A stretch of 64,000 nucleotides of DNA from positions 622,001 to 686,000 of the forward strand of contig JAJEKV010000034.1 in NCBI GenBank assembly GCA_021234155.1. Reading direction: 5' to 3'. The notes beneath the pieces were generated by a model. It made no database searches and was not told the DNA's origin. It saw nothing but the letters and a program-made list of their open reading frames with translations. Positions 32,436 through 43,374 of this stretch are shown here, one piece after another. This stretch comes from Isoetes taiwanensis (Eukaryota > Streptophyta > Lycopodiopsida > Isoetales > Isoetaceae). Each line of letters starts with the position of its first letter. The first letter of the stretch is position 1. A program made the translations under genes and the position numbers.

Positions 32436-33908
32436 ATGCTTACCTGAAATCCAAACCTTCTTCTGTGATTTGCCTAGCAACGATTTCAACCACTTGATCC
32501 ATCAATGGAATTCTAGCTATAGAGGTAATATAACATCATTTTTTTCCGCAGTACCAGGATCAGTCTACGGAAGACTATTTCCTAAATCCACACTCAATCT
32601 AGTTTTCTCATCATTTTGTATCCATTGGCTCTTTCAAGTAAGTAATTTGATCTTTACTCATGCATTATGTTTCACTATTTCTCTTTTTTCTCTCTAAAGA
32701 CTCAAGTTTGCATCGATTTAGGTTCCCCCGACAGTTTTTGATCCAAAATCTCCTGCTTATAATAAGGGAAGATTTTGGTTACTTGACCAGGGATCAAACG
32801 AGCTCCTGGCCTAGCATATGCTCAACAATGGAAGCAAGATTTGGTTTTATTTTTTAGATGTAGAAGTGATGAAATGGTTCCTGGTGCTATGATGTTGTTA
32901 ATTTGGCTAGCTCGTCCAGAAGGTAACCCTCCTCACTGTCAGCTGGATGAGAATACTAGCCTCATAAATCTCCGAACTGCATGGCAGCAATTGATCCATG
33001 AGGTAACCTGATGTTTTCTCTTTGTTTCTTTCTTTCGTATATGTATATATTAATGATGAAGATTTGATGACCCAAATGTATATTATCTTGCAGGGGACAA
33101 TAGATGAACATACTATAGATACTTTTAATCTTCCTCTTTATTTTTTTAATATCCAAGAGATTAGAGCTGTGATAGATCAATGCCCAGAGTTGAAGATTCA
33201 AAGCTTAGAATATGCAAACGAGAATATGGGGGACAATTATTGGCACCAAAATAGTCTTGATCCAATGCTATTTGCACATAAGCAACAAGAATTCTGTCGA
33301 AGTTTATTCGGTAATGCTATAGAGGAGCATGTTGGAAAACAAAATTGTAAATCCATTTTTGAAAGGTTTGGAGAGCTAGTGAAGAAGGCATTAGAGAGTC
33401 AAACACATTGGAATGCTAAATGGGCAATGCCAATGGAGACCATTATCATGGTGGTTTCTAAGAAATCGATTTGAATCTTTTGCCCTTCAAATTAGATGTA
33501 TCTATAGAAATTATATCTATGGTTCAAAATAAACATCATCTGGATCTATTATAGCTTCACATGATTCCTTTTTACCTAATTTCTAACCCTATTAAATGGT
33601 TGTGATTTTGTTCATTTTCTCTAACTAGGAGAGGAATTCTAGAAAATTCTAGAGACTAGCTATTTCTTTATTTATACTCTACATTCTAGACAACTCCTCA
33701 TTAGCCACTCATGGTCCTCCCCTATCAATGTCTATGCCTATTCTTCCTTCATGTTCAACTCTCTCTCTCTAGCAGGGGAGGATCTTTAAAAAACATTGTT
33801 CTGGGTCAAGCGTCAAGATGGTACAATGAGTTACGACATCGAGGCGACAAAGAAGGCTATCACGCCAGATTTTCGAAGGCAGAGGATTTAAAAAACAAGG
33901 AGTCTTAA

Positions 33909-35013
33909 TGGCACATAAAACTAGGTCGAAGAAATATGATGGAGTTGGGTCCTGCTCAGGTTCTGTGTCGGCTGCAACAGTAAAAACTCTAAAAAACCTA
34001 AAAAAACTGATGGTGGGTCGGATTCTGAGTCAGCAAGCTCGGAATCAGGGGGATATGACGGATCCAATGGATTGAAGGTGGCTGGTGCAGACCCATCTCA
34101 ACTGCAGGTTCCGGAAGGAGCAATTTTGGATGGGATACTTGGTGGAGCAGTCCAAAACAACGTGCTTGGAAAAGCAGAGATGCAATTGAAGAAACTTGAT
34201 GCAAAACATGATGCTTTGGACGGAATATCAGCTGAGTATGAAGTTGGGTCTGTAGCTGCAACAGGGGAGCTTAGTAAGATTGCCGGAGGAGTTACAAAGG
34301 AGGATTTGCTGCTGGCAGTTGGGCATATGAGACAAGCAATGGACCAAGCAATGTCGTCAATGAAATCAGCCATGGAATCTTCAGTCCAAGGTATGGTAAA
34401 TGATCTTAAGTCTTTCCTTCTTGCTCAAGTTCAGCATGAAATTGATAATTGCAAGAATAAAATGCTGCAAGAAGTAGCAGAATTTAAGAGGGAAATGAGA
34501 GAGGAATTTGAGATGTTTAAGCAGGGATTTCCCTCTACTGTAGAGCAGACCAGCGATGTTTGTGAAGAAGATCATAGCAATGATATGATACAGGTGAAAA
34601 GTCAGCTTGCAGCATATATTGAAGAGCAGGAAAGGAAAGAAAAAGCCCTGAATCTTAGAGTCATAGGGCTGTCGGAGGAAGCCGAAGAGAAAACCACTGA
34701 AGCAATGATGTCCTTTTGCAGACACGAGCTCCAAATAATTGATGCTGGTATTATGGAAGCATTCCGGGTTGGGAAGCCTAATAACAGGGACAGACATATC
34801 ATAGTAAAGTTTCGCTCAAGAGAAGATAAGATCAATGTGCTAAAGAAGAAGTCCTTGTTGAAAGGGAAAAAGATATGGATAAATGACGATCTTACTAAGA
34901 TCCAGTTGCAAGAGTATAAAGAGCAGGTGCAGGTATTCCGGGAAGCCAAGCAAAATGGCAAAAAGGTTTTTTGGCGTCGTGGGAAGGTGGTAATTGAAGA
35001 GGAAGCTGCATAG
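33909..35013 (+). pseudogene. LINE-B ORF1 (nucleic-acid-binding protein)
   Basis: ATG at 33,911 (MAHKTRSKKYDGVG), then a frame change within the first ~30 codons into KNSKKPKKTDGGSDSESASS. From there about 330 codons are open to TAG at 35,013. Basic/Ser-rich N-terminus, a middle predicted coiled coil, and a C-terminal RRM-like/Transposase_22-like part: LNLRVIGLSEEAEEKTTEAM, EAFRVGKPNNRDRHIIVKFR, VFWRRGKVVIEEEA. This matches the layout of L1-type ORF1 proteins that coat LINE RNA. ORF2 begins 22 bp downstream. Confidence 0.8.
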
Positions 35014-35034
35014 GAATTCGACACCACCAGGGTT

Positions 35035-36694
35035 ATGTGTTGGAATATAAACAGTTTAAATGCGACCAAAGTAAATATGATGGGAGATATGCTGGAACAA
35101 GCAGATTTAATCTTTTTTTTAGAGACGTGTGAGAATGAAGAGCGCGGTGCTGTAGATATTGCAGGTTTTGATCTGATACATTCTGTGTGGAATTATAAAC
35201 ACTGGAGATTGAAGGGTCATGGTGGCATTGCATGTTATGTGAGGCAGAAAATGAAGCATTTGGTAAGGCTAGTACAGGGACATGGATCTAAACAGCATAT
35301 ATGGGTTGAGATATCTGGGCATAAAGGAAGGATCTTTATAGCAGGATGCTATTTTCCTCCACGTGAATCCCCAGTTTATAATGGTGGAGTGCTAGACAGG
35401 GATGATCCCTTTTTTGATTTGGAGCAAGACGTTCTTAAATTATTGTCTCAGGGGGAAACACTCCTTATGGGAGACTTTAATGGGCGTATTGGGAGTAGGC
35501 AGGCAGCAATTGCAAGTACAGACGGAGAACCTATATGGATGGAAATGATCGATGCAAATGAGCTAATGCAAAGTGGGTGGAATAGAGTTTCTGCAGATGG
35601 AATAAGGTGGCCTACTCCTCAAGGTAATCATCTCCTCAGCATGTGTACAGGATTAGACATGGTAATATATAATGGTGTTCATAAGTACCCAAATACAGGG
35701 AAGCTCACATGTAGAGGATCCAGTGTGGTTGATCTAGTAATAGCAAGACCACAGTTTATGGAGCAGATTGTAAATTTTGTGATTGGGGATGAGAGACCTG
35801 AATCGGATCATGTGCCCATTTTCATCTCTTTACGAGTTAGCAAATATGAGATTGTTAAGAAAGTTGCTAATGATGGCCCAAAAAAAATTGTCATGCGCTT
35901 TCATAAGGCTGATAAATATGAATCCCTATGTGAAGTGGAAGCAGCGAGAATAGATTGGCCTAATAAGGCGGAGGACATTAGTGCATTGCTTAGTACTATG
36001 GTACTGGATGCTGCTAAGAAATGCTACGTATCCCATAGAAAGTTGAAAGGCCTGCCATGTAATAGCTGGTTTGATGAGGAATGTAAGATGAAAAGACAGG
36101 AATTTAAAACAGCAAAGGGGGATGAAAAGAAGTTGATTAAGAGAGAGTATATGAAGATGGTGAAATCAAAGAAGAAGAAATTTCTATATGAAAGGCACTT
36201 GCAAATGATGGGTGAGCTGCTTAAGGAGCCCAAGAGATTCTGGAATCGAATCAAACCGAAATTAAAACACTCGGCGGTGTTAGGGAAGGAAGAATTACTA
36301 GATTATATATCTAGATTGTATCACATCCCAGGCATAGAGGACAATGTGTCAGTGCAATATATAACTGATAGGGGATGGGAGTTCACGTTGGAGGATGTAG
36401 AAGAAGGTTTGCAAGCATTAGCAAATGGGAAAGCTGCAGATACATTAGGATTAGTAGCAGAGATGTTTAAATGGGCAGGCCCGAAAACTCATGAGATTCT
36501 TTGGAAATTAATGAATGCAGTCTTGAGAGAGGGCTTTCCGCACAGTTGGCAAGTGAACAGAGTTATTCCCTTGCACAAACTAGGGGATGAAAAAGATCCA
36601 AACAATTACAGAATGATAATGATTAGCAATTTGTATGCCAAACTATATGCCACCATGGTAAACAGGAAGATTAGTGGATGGGCTGAAGAGAACA
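35035..36694 (+). pseudogene. LINE-B ORF2, endonuclease plus first RT motifs
   Basis: ATG at 35,035 starts MCWNINSLNATKVNMMGDML. APE endonuclease motifs are intact: LETCENE, GCYFPPRESPVY, LLMGDFNGRIG, PESDHVPIFISL. Then a Lys-rich linker and the start of RT: NRVIPLHKLGDEKDPNNYR, YAKLYATMVNRKISGWAEEN. The coding run leaves the LINE at 36,694 where the DNA element begins; the open frame goes 56 bases further inside the insertion and stops. The rest of ORF2 is at 49,063. Confidence 0.95.
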
Positions 36695-36734
36695 AAGCAC
36701 TGTTTCATTATTTATGGACTTTCCGAAAGTCCAT
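36695..36734 (+). repeat. Left TIR with an adjoining perfect hairpin
   Basis: TIR at 36,695-36,719. Overlapping its inner end, ATGGACTTTC (36,714-36,723), one C, then GAAAGTCCAT (36,725-36,734) make a perfect 10-bp stem. The right end lacks the hairpin but has AAAGTCCAC nearby (about 49,016-49,024). Confidence 0.85.
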
Positions 36735-37039
36735 ACGTCTCCGAAATTGAGTCAAATTTCTAAAATATGATGGTTTTTTAAATAGAAGGACGGAATTTTT
36801 CGGGAAACGTGCTGGTAGGTGATATGGCAGAAGCTTTTTCTATTAAGCCAAGGACAAGCCCGCCCAACTCGCGGTCAAGGAAAAGCGCGTCCTGTGTGTG
36901 AGGTGTTGCTAGTGAGGCTTTGTTTTGCAAATCATGCGATAGATTCATAACGGCGGTGAGAATGGTTGAAACGAGGCCGGTATGGATTCACAATGACCGA
37001 AATGCAGTCCCATATCGCTGAGCGATCTTAGCCCACGCG

Positions 37040-37563
37040 AATCAATTGCGTGTTGAGGTGCGAAATGAGATAAATCGAAATGGAAGAAACGAAATCGGTG
37101 GGCGTGTCATGAAGCTCCTCCGTGGGGATGGGTTGTTAAAGGACAACAATTATCAACTCACTAGGGTGGAGTTGGAAGCTTCCCCGATATCATTGAAACG
37201 ACTTGTCTGGCTGGGGAGAGGCCTCAAGAGGCTACTCAAATTAGAGGATGTTTGGTGCACAACTCATTCGCACCATTATTTAAGAAGCTTTATAAAAAGG
37301 AGAAAAGGCAAATGGAAGATTTGGTAACCAAGCTCATTGTCAACACTCCTCACTCGATCCTTGAATTGGATGAATGGCTGGACCTGTATAGCAGAAATTA
37401 CATTGATGAGTTCGATCAGGGTGATCTTATTCAAGTCGAACTAGCCATTGACCTAAAACCGCACCACGATATTTTCTACTTTGTATTACGTTTTTGTCGA
37501 ACTACCTATGTCGAGGCATGTTGTTTTATTTGGTTTTATAATATGTGTATGACATCTATGTAA
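37040..37563 (+). pseudogene. Unrecognised plus-strand frame(s) near the left TIR
   Basis: Two overlapping frames read on from one another if a shift near 37,300 is allowed. The first has RVMKLLRGDGLLKDNNYQLT, the second EDLVTKLIVNTPHSILELDE and YIDEFDQGDLIQVELAIDLK. The composition looks protein-like (acidic/hydrophobic alternation), but I know no family. It may be a decayed first gene of the element. Confidence 0.35.
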
Positions 37564-37569
37564 TGCATT

Positions 37570-38945
37570 TCTTAATGAATGGAACCGGTTCTATCTATTT
37601 TTATGATGGAGCATAGGCCACAATCCCTAGACACCAATTTGTTTTGTGGAAATTGGGCCCCAATTTGCCCTCATAGTCGTTTGAACAAAGTTTAATACTA
37701 GCCTCCAAAGGAAATAGGGCGTCCCAATTTCGTTAGACTTGCGAAAAATACAAATACGATCGTCACAAATATAATTAATCCAACTTGAAAACTATGCGAC
37801 CAAGTGTGGATGCTACCTATAACATCATTTCAGGATATAAATTCTTATGAACTTATGAAATACATCTCATAGATTGTAATTATTGGTGATTTTGTCAATC
37901 TCATAAGCGTCGCTCCCTAACCCAAACAATATGGATAGTAACATGGTACTTTCCGCCGGGAGTCTTTCTACGACCAAGAGCTATACCATGCGGCCCGTGT
38001 ATCAAGGGTGATCCCTTTGATAATGCATGCATGAAGGTCGCCGAAAAAGTCATGAGGCAAGTGAGGGTGTCCAAATGCTCGGAGGTGGAGGCAATTGGGA
38101 CCTCTCAAGAACTCTAGCAGGGCGGCGAGACATTGCAAAGGGCTCACGCTATGCAATCGAATGCGGCAATACTTATAGCCAAGTAATTATTGATGAAGCC
38201 TTTGAGTAACATTATTGGGCGCATATATCACGGTAAGTATATCCAATAATTATTGTGTATAATACCAACAATAATTTTGGTTGGTATAAATATATATCAA
38301 ACCAATGTTGGCCAACAAATTTGGCCTTAGTCTAACCATGTGGTCTCCTGTTGGTCCCGAAAGATTCCATTACGTGCAAGATGAATCACGAAAACTTCAA
38401 AGCAAAGTTGCCTTGAGCGAGAAATAGCCATGGAAGATTGGATGACCACTTGTGAGTCTCAATCCTCGCCATTATCCCGATCCCTTGATGTTATCATCCA
38501 TCCGGGATATGGAATAGAGAGCATCAAATGTACATGATAGAAAAGATCTCCTCGGGTGGTCTGGCGAAAATGACTCGGAAGAGTCCCCCTAGATCAGATT
38601 GTTGTAATGTGATAGTCATGTTGTTGTAATCGGATTGTCGTAATACTCTTTGCTTTTGTAATTTGTAAGGCGCCCACTTGACTTCATGTTCAACCGCCGC
38701 GACCGATAGCCTTAAGGTTCAAATTGGGCTCCCCAATTTCTATGAGGGAACTCTTCTAGTGCGGGGAAATTTTTGACATGTATTTATTTTCTTGGTCAAT
38801 GTACATAAGTTTTTTCACTCATTTTCATTATAAAACCTATATAGTGAGTAGCGGTGGTGCGAAATTGGGCCCGCACCAATTTGCACCCGTCTCACTCTAA
38901 ACATATACCGCAGTGTCGGAGATCAAATTGGGCGCCCAATTTGCA
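37570..38945. other. Spacer of the element with isolated palindromes
   Basis: No clear gene. A 60-codon frame at 38,027-38,209 (EGRRKSHEASEGVQMLGGGG) is of doubtful status. Isolated AAATTGGGC / CCCAATTT palindromes sit at about 37,643, 37,712, 38,716, 38,860 and 38,925 in otherwise unrelated sequence. Confidence 0.5.
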
Positions 38946-38951
38946 CCCCCT

Positions 38952-39620
38952 CTAGCAAAACATACTCCTTGTGCTCAAGGGTCCACCCTTCACCGACGTT
39001 GTTGTGTGGCGCAGCTTTCTTCTCCCCACGCCTGTGCAGCTTAAGGAGTTCCATCGGCGTGGAATTCTTCGATTGGTTAGCATAGCGTCGAGGGGAGCAT
39101 CCTTCTCAATTTCCATTTCAACATCATCCTCCTTCTCATTTTCCTCGTCCTCCTTCTCAACTTCCTCGTCCTCCTCAACTTCCTCGTCCTCCTTCTCAAC
39201 TTCCTTCTCCTTTTCGACATCCTTTTCTTGCTCTGATGGTAGCGGGTCCACAGCTTGAGCTTCTTGTGTCTCCAAGACAACAGAAGGTTCTCCATCCTTG
39301 AGGAGTAGGCTGCGTAAACTTGAGCTACCCTCGATCACATCTTGGGTGCACACTAATGTAGTGCCCGCCAAAGCATTAATGTTATCCTTCTTCTTTCTAA
39401 AGAAAGACATGTCCTTTGCTCCAAAACCTGCAACCTTTCTCAAATGGTCTGTGAGAGAATCTTTAGACAACCGGAGAGTGGATTGCAACTCTTGCACCGT
39501 TTGTGCGGGGAATGGACAAGGAGGTGGAGGAGTGGACACTCTGAAGACTTGCCTTGGAGCCGCTTGCTTTCTTTTTACCCTCGCTATTTTTGCAATGCAC
39601 GGGTCTCGATTTCTTCTCAT
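38952..39620 (-). CDS. Unrecognised protein with a long Glu/Lys/Asp tract
   Basis: 222 codons open on the minus strand. N-terminal basic part (KIARVKRKQAAPRQVFRV), a helical part (ELQSTLRLSKDSLTDHLRKV), then about 50 residues of Glu/Lys/Asp repeats (VEKEKEVEKEDEEVEEDEEV), then a basic end. No enzyme motif. Open length and fairly even composition support a real coding segment, probably the last part of the minus-strand gene that starts near 43.0 kb. Role unknown; acidic tracts are common in chromatin-binding proteins. Confidence 0.45.
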   Translation of the reverse strand: MRRNRDPCIAKIARVKRKQAAPRQVFRVSTPPPPCPFPAQTVQELQSTLRLSKDSLTDHLRKVAGFGAKDMSFFRKKKDNINALAGTTLVCTQDVIEGSSSLRSLLLKDGEPSVVLETQEAQAVDPLPSEQEKDVEKEKEVEKEDEEVEEDEEVEKEDEENEKEDDVEMEIEKDAPLDAMLTNRRIPRRWNSLSCTGVGRRKLRHTTTSVKGGPLSTRSMFC

Positions 39621-39947
39621 CCAAAGATTACTTCGAGTTGATCAAAAATCGAGTAAGTTTAAGCTGCATATTCTCATCACTCTCAAAGGCGGTGGCTTTA
39701 TACCCTTTCCATTATAGGCTTCCGCGGCTAAAGGATCCTCCAGAGAAGAAATCAAGGACACTGCATCCCTCAAGCATAAATTTCCGGACAAGGTATGTGC
39801 ATGTCCTAGAATCTAATTGATGTGGCAAAAGGGCACCCGCGCCTCCTGCCACACTCTTGTCACCCCAAGGCCGATACAACCAGTATGCTGAAGCAAAGTA
39901 CAACCGTTATAAGTGGCATTGAAAAGAAATAGACGCAGACCCTGGGT

Positions 39948-41035
39948 TTAAATCATGTTACCTGCTGCGCACTCATGATCGGGGAGGTTCTTCTCTATGT
40001 CCTCCACTTCTTTCAAGTGCTGCGGGAACTTCGAATACTCTTGAGGATGGTCCGCATCGTTGAAGCATAGATTCAGGTCATTCATTGCAGGGGCAGCTGC
40101 TTGGTCTCTGGCCACATACATTACAAGAACGAGAGTCTGCAGCTCGCGAACACGAGAGGAAGGGTTTCTCTTTTTAGGATCATTGTACGCTCCCACCCAT
40201 ACGCCGACTACCCCCGCCTATAGTCTTCATGGCGGACAAGCATTCACTCAAACAATCTGGGTGATAAAGATCGTGATCCAATATAATTGCTGGTCCGTAA
40301 GCACACCGATCTGGTCCAAGAACTTCGGTAATTCTCCATGCTCCATTTCTTGATATTTCAAATCACATCCAACAAACCGAGCAGAGGTATTGACCACATC
40401 AACTCGACACTCCCAGAGGACCGACCACGGTAGCATTTGAATGATTTTGATCCCTCTTCCACCGGTCCACGCAGGATACTCATTAACCTTCGTGATAAAA
40501 GCCTTTGAAGGTTAAGCTTTTACGCCTTCTTTTTTGCTATCAACCCAATCACCTACACTGTTGGCGAACATCAACATCAAATTCTCCGTGAATATAGGAT
40601 GAATTTTCCTCAAATCGGTCATGTTGTCAACACGAAGCTTTTTCACATCTTTGAGATATTTAAGGAGTGCACGCCGGCAAAGTGCCAATCTTCTTCGGCT
40701 TCCTGCATCGGATTTTCATGACACGCCTTCCAAAGATAGTTTTGGTGGTCTTTATGTGCGTGGTGGTGGCGTCATAATCTCTCGGCAAAAGTCTTTGCGG
40801 ATCCATTGGATGCATGGACTTTAAAGGTCGGCACTTGTTATTCGTGAACATTCTCAGCGGTCCTTTACCACTATCGTCTCACCCAATTCATCTTTTTAGC
40901 TGGTCTTCATAGAATAACTGAGCCACTTGTAGGCACATATTCCAAGTTTCACATCCGTGATACACGGCATCGAGTAGTCTCGCATGCTAAGCTTCTTCAA
41001 TGTGCCTTCGCTTATAGCGAGCCAATCCTCAAGAC
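39948..41035 (-). pseudogene. Middle part of the minus-strand element gene, broken
   Basis: Successive open pieces on the minus strand appear to be one degraded protein: AISEGTLKKLSMRDYSMPC (near 41,000), DVKKLRVDNMTDLRKIHPIF and SVGDWVDSKKEGVKA (40,660-40,500), VNEYPAWTGGRGIKIIQMLP to DQIGVLTDQQLYWITIFI (40,480-40,248), LQTLVLVMYVARDQAAAPAM (40,196-39,948). Stops and shifts interrupt it. I do not recognise it. Order and strand match the neighbours on both sides, hence one gene by inference. Confidence 0.4.
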
Positions 41036-41099
41036 AAACATAGTAAACTTAGCACATTTGACATATCTGATCTCAAAATTTAGCAATGCACAAGCTAAC

Positions 41100-41620
41100 A
41101 TGCAATGCACATGAGGGCCAGCATAAATTGAAATTGGCCCCAATTTCATAGACAAGGAGATGCAATTTAACATGCTATATTCACATGGGGCCAACCCAAA
41201 TTGGGCTACCAATTTAAAGTGACAAGGAGATGCAATTTGACATGCTATATTCACATGGGGCCAACCCAAATTGGGCCGCCCAATTTCATAGACAAGGAGA
41301 TGCAATTTGACATGCTATATTCACATGGGGCCAACCCAAATTGGTAAATTTCATAGCCAAGGAGATGCAATTTAACATGCTATATTCACATGGGGCCAAC
41401 CCAAATTGGGCCCAATTTCATACCCAAGCGGATGCAATTTAACATGCTATATTCACATGGGGGTAACCCAAATTGGTGCCACGCCAATTTCATACCCAAG
41501 CGGATGCAATTTAACATGTGTCATGTAGTATCCTCAGCATCTGAATTGGGCTACCAATTTCATAGCCAAGACGCCAGAAGAAACATGGGAGGCCTCCCAA
41601 ATTGGGCTTCAATTTGATGG
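41100..41620 (+). repeat. Tandem array 1, unit about 66-72 bp
   Basis: The unit runs GATGCAATTTAACATGCTAT, ATTCACATGGGGCCAACCC, AAATTGGGC...CCAATTTCATA, GACAAGGA. Six or seven copies. The palindrome half-sites vary in spacing (AAATTGGGCCCAATTT; AAATTGGGCCGCCCAATTT). Confidence 0.9.
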
Positions 41621-41659
41621 CCAAGGGATTTATGAAAAAAAAAAGCATCGCATCCACAA

Positions 41660-42373
41660 TTAGAAATGACTTACTTCAATATGCGCTATCTTGGGATAGT
41701 CCACGCTTTCCTTTCTTGACTTTCCATAGAATGCCCATTGATTCCTAAGCTGCTGTATTTGTTCGAAGTAGACATCCTGATGGATAGTATTCTTGGTGAT
41801 ATCGTTGCTCTCCTGGCTGACCTTCACATATTCAGTAGGAGTGAGGTTCCCTGCCAGCACACGACATTTTCTTTTGGCGTAGAAGAAAAAGATAAGATCT
41901 TTCAGATGAGCCCTTTCTGGCAGCCATTCCAACGCTGGTTGACAAGAATTTGGGCAACCTGCGGTAGTGTGATTGCCATTTACAATCCGTAATTCTGCAT
42001 TGTCCAAATCGGTGGCCTTCTTCCACTTGATTACACGCCCAATGGATCGATCAAAGGGTACAACATCCGCACAAGGTGGATGCATCTGCACATTAATAAA
42101 TGATTCATAGAGTGTATCAACATGTTCTGGACTGATGACCCTGCAGGTCATATTTGCAGGTGCTTGATGCATTTTGAAGATATCCACCTCTATTTCGAAT
42201 TCAACACCAAGAGGATAGATCCTTTCCCTGTGCTTAATGTTGATCAATGCAGTTTGGGACAGCTCACGTTTGCTTTCTTGAGTCAACGCCCCGCCAGATG
42301 TCGAGCACTTCACAATTTGCCCGTCGTCTTCACAGTGAGCACATGTCGGGTCCCACTCCCCCATCGGATGCAC
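41660..42373 (-). CDS. Element protein with a possible ParB/sulfiredoxin-like domain
   Basis: 237 codons open on the minus strand. Features: CAHCEDDGQIVKCSTSG (a small Cys/His cluster), RERIYPLGVEFEIEVDIFKM, CRVISPEHVDTLYESFINVQ, MHPPCADVVPFDR, then AELRIVNGNHTTAG. A segment that sets arguments for protecting or replacing target positions (VISPEHVDTLYESF) followed by a GNH-x-x-AG loop is how ParB-N-like nucleotidase/DNA-binding folds read (usual loop GxHR). The assignment rests on these two segments only. It overlaps the next minus-strand frame (42,310-42,651), so a splice or shift joins them. Confidence 0.4.
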   Translation of the reverse strand: MHPMGEWDPTCAHCEDDGQIVKCSTSGGALTQESKRELSQTALINIKHRERIYPLGVEFEIEVDIFKMHQAPANMTCRVISPEHVDTLYESFINVQMHPPCADVVPFDRSIGRVIKWKKATDLDNAELRIVNGNHTTAGCPNSCQPALEWLPERAHLKDLIFFFYAKRKCRVLAGNLTPTEYVKVSQESNDITKNTIHQDVYFEQIQQLRNQWAFYGKSRKESVDYPKIAHIEVSHF

Positions 42374-42999
42374 GATGTTGATGGTGGAGTAGGGTCTCTT
42401 CTTTTCTTAGACGAGGAAGCTATTGCCTCGTGCCGACTTCGCTTTGTTCCTTGCTTTTCTGGTGGGGACTGCTCAGATACCTCCTGCGATCTAATGCTAA
42501 CGTCCGGGCTACGTGATGTTCTTCCCATACCACCAAGAATCAGTTTTGGAGTTGATGTTTTACGATCTTTTCTTCTTAGGAACCTTTTCTCGATGACCGC
42601 GGCTGCGGGTTTCTCGTCCCCTTCATCCGTCACCCTTCTTAGGAACTCCATAACGTGATCTCAACCACGCCGTGTCATAGACCTTTGGTTGGCTCTTCCC
42701 ATGATACTGCGTGTAAAGGGCCTTTGATCGATTTTGTTTGTGATCGGTATGCAGCGCCTAAGCGTATTAAATCCATCTATAATATCTCCCGTTTGGTGAG
42801 TCGGATCTCTCAAGGCTTTTCGTAAGAAGACGGGACCCAGACCCTTGGCGACCGAATGTGAAGCCTCGGTGATGCTTGCATGCATTAGGCGAGGATTGTA
42901 AGTCCCAAAGGGTAACCTGTATCCTTGAAATGACTTATCAAGCACGTCCTCTACGACAACCTCTAACTTCGTTGGCAAACTTCGATTACTCCTGAACAT
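42310..42999 (-). CDS. Upstream part of the minus-strand element gene
   Basis: Two open pieces. 42,999-42,661: FRSNRSLPTKLEVVVEDVLD, GYRLPFGTYNPRLMHASITE, DPTHQTGDIIDGFNTLRRCI. 42,651-42,310: MEFLRRVTDEGDEKPAAAVI and a basic Ser/Lys-rich, nuclear-signal-like stretch (KRSRHEAIASSSKKRRD). They lie directly before the ParB-like segment in the same direction. No known family. Confidence 0.4.
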
Positions 43000-43374
43000 G
43001 TCGATTGCTATACACGCGTTCTCGTGTCCTCCGAGTCCCGGCTTTCGACAAAGTACGTACCGCAGATCCTTGAGGTGATTCAGTGCTAGACCCGGGGGGA
43101 TATTGCCTACCTCTATGCACCAAGTAAATTTATCCCTTTCACGCTAGCCATTAGTTCCTGGACGACTTCAATACCATTGAATTGAATTCCGCCTCGCTTC
43201 CTTTGTTGCGGCAAATGCACGTACAACGCCAGCGGAGGGCCGATCACGGTGCACGTGCGGTTTGTTTAGTTCTTGCCATGGGTGCTTGCATAACATCATT
43301 CATGAAACCCATTAGTGGTGTGTCAAAGAATTAAAAGAGCAATTTGCGAGCAGAGGAGATTACAAGACTAACCA

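Larger units (their letters stand above)
29815..32440 (-). mobile_element. LINE-A, 5'-truncated, inserted in the SABATH gene
   Basis: The element runs right to left. Its 3' end is the (AAT)n tail at 29,837-29,815 (minus strand) and its 5' end is truncated within the endonuclease domain at about 32,430-32,450. Both junctions lie inside SABATH coding sequence. Tail and RT sequence place it in the same LINE group as the element at 33.7-50.9 kb. I could not find a clean target duplication; a small target deletion at integration would explain the missing host codons. Confidence 0.85.
29628..33474 (+). pseudogene. SABATH methyltransferase, split by a LINE
   Basis: SABATH enzymes move a methyl group from SAM to carboxyls of small molecules such as salicylate or jasmonate. 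The first part, 29,628 to about 29,815, has an ATG and the SAM-binding motif RIADLGCASGPNC. After LINE-A the gene resumes at about 32,440: PEIQTFFCDLPSNDFNHL, SVYGRLFPKSTLNLVFSS, donor CAA|GTAAGT at 32,637. Exon 32,722-33,002: VPPTVFDPKSPAYNKGRFW, then a TAG/1-bp shift at about 32,804, AYAQQWKQDLVLFF, MVPGAMMLLIWLARPEG. Exon 33,094-33,474: TIDEHTIDTFNLPLYFFNIQ through METIIMVVSKKSI, TGA. About 20 codons between the motif and PEIQ are missing at the insertion. Broken by the LINE and the frameshift; final exon fully open. Confidence 0.85.

Noticed and set aside
34098-35069. Minus-strand frames over LINE-B ORF1
   Set aside because: Antisense shadows of the plus-strand coiled-coil protein; no family features.
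39077-39295. Arg/Lys-rich frame and Ser/Phe-rich plus-strand frame over the acidic tract
   Set aside because: Both are other-frame readings of the Glu/Lys repeat in the 38,952-39,620 frame.
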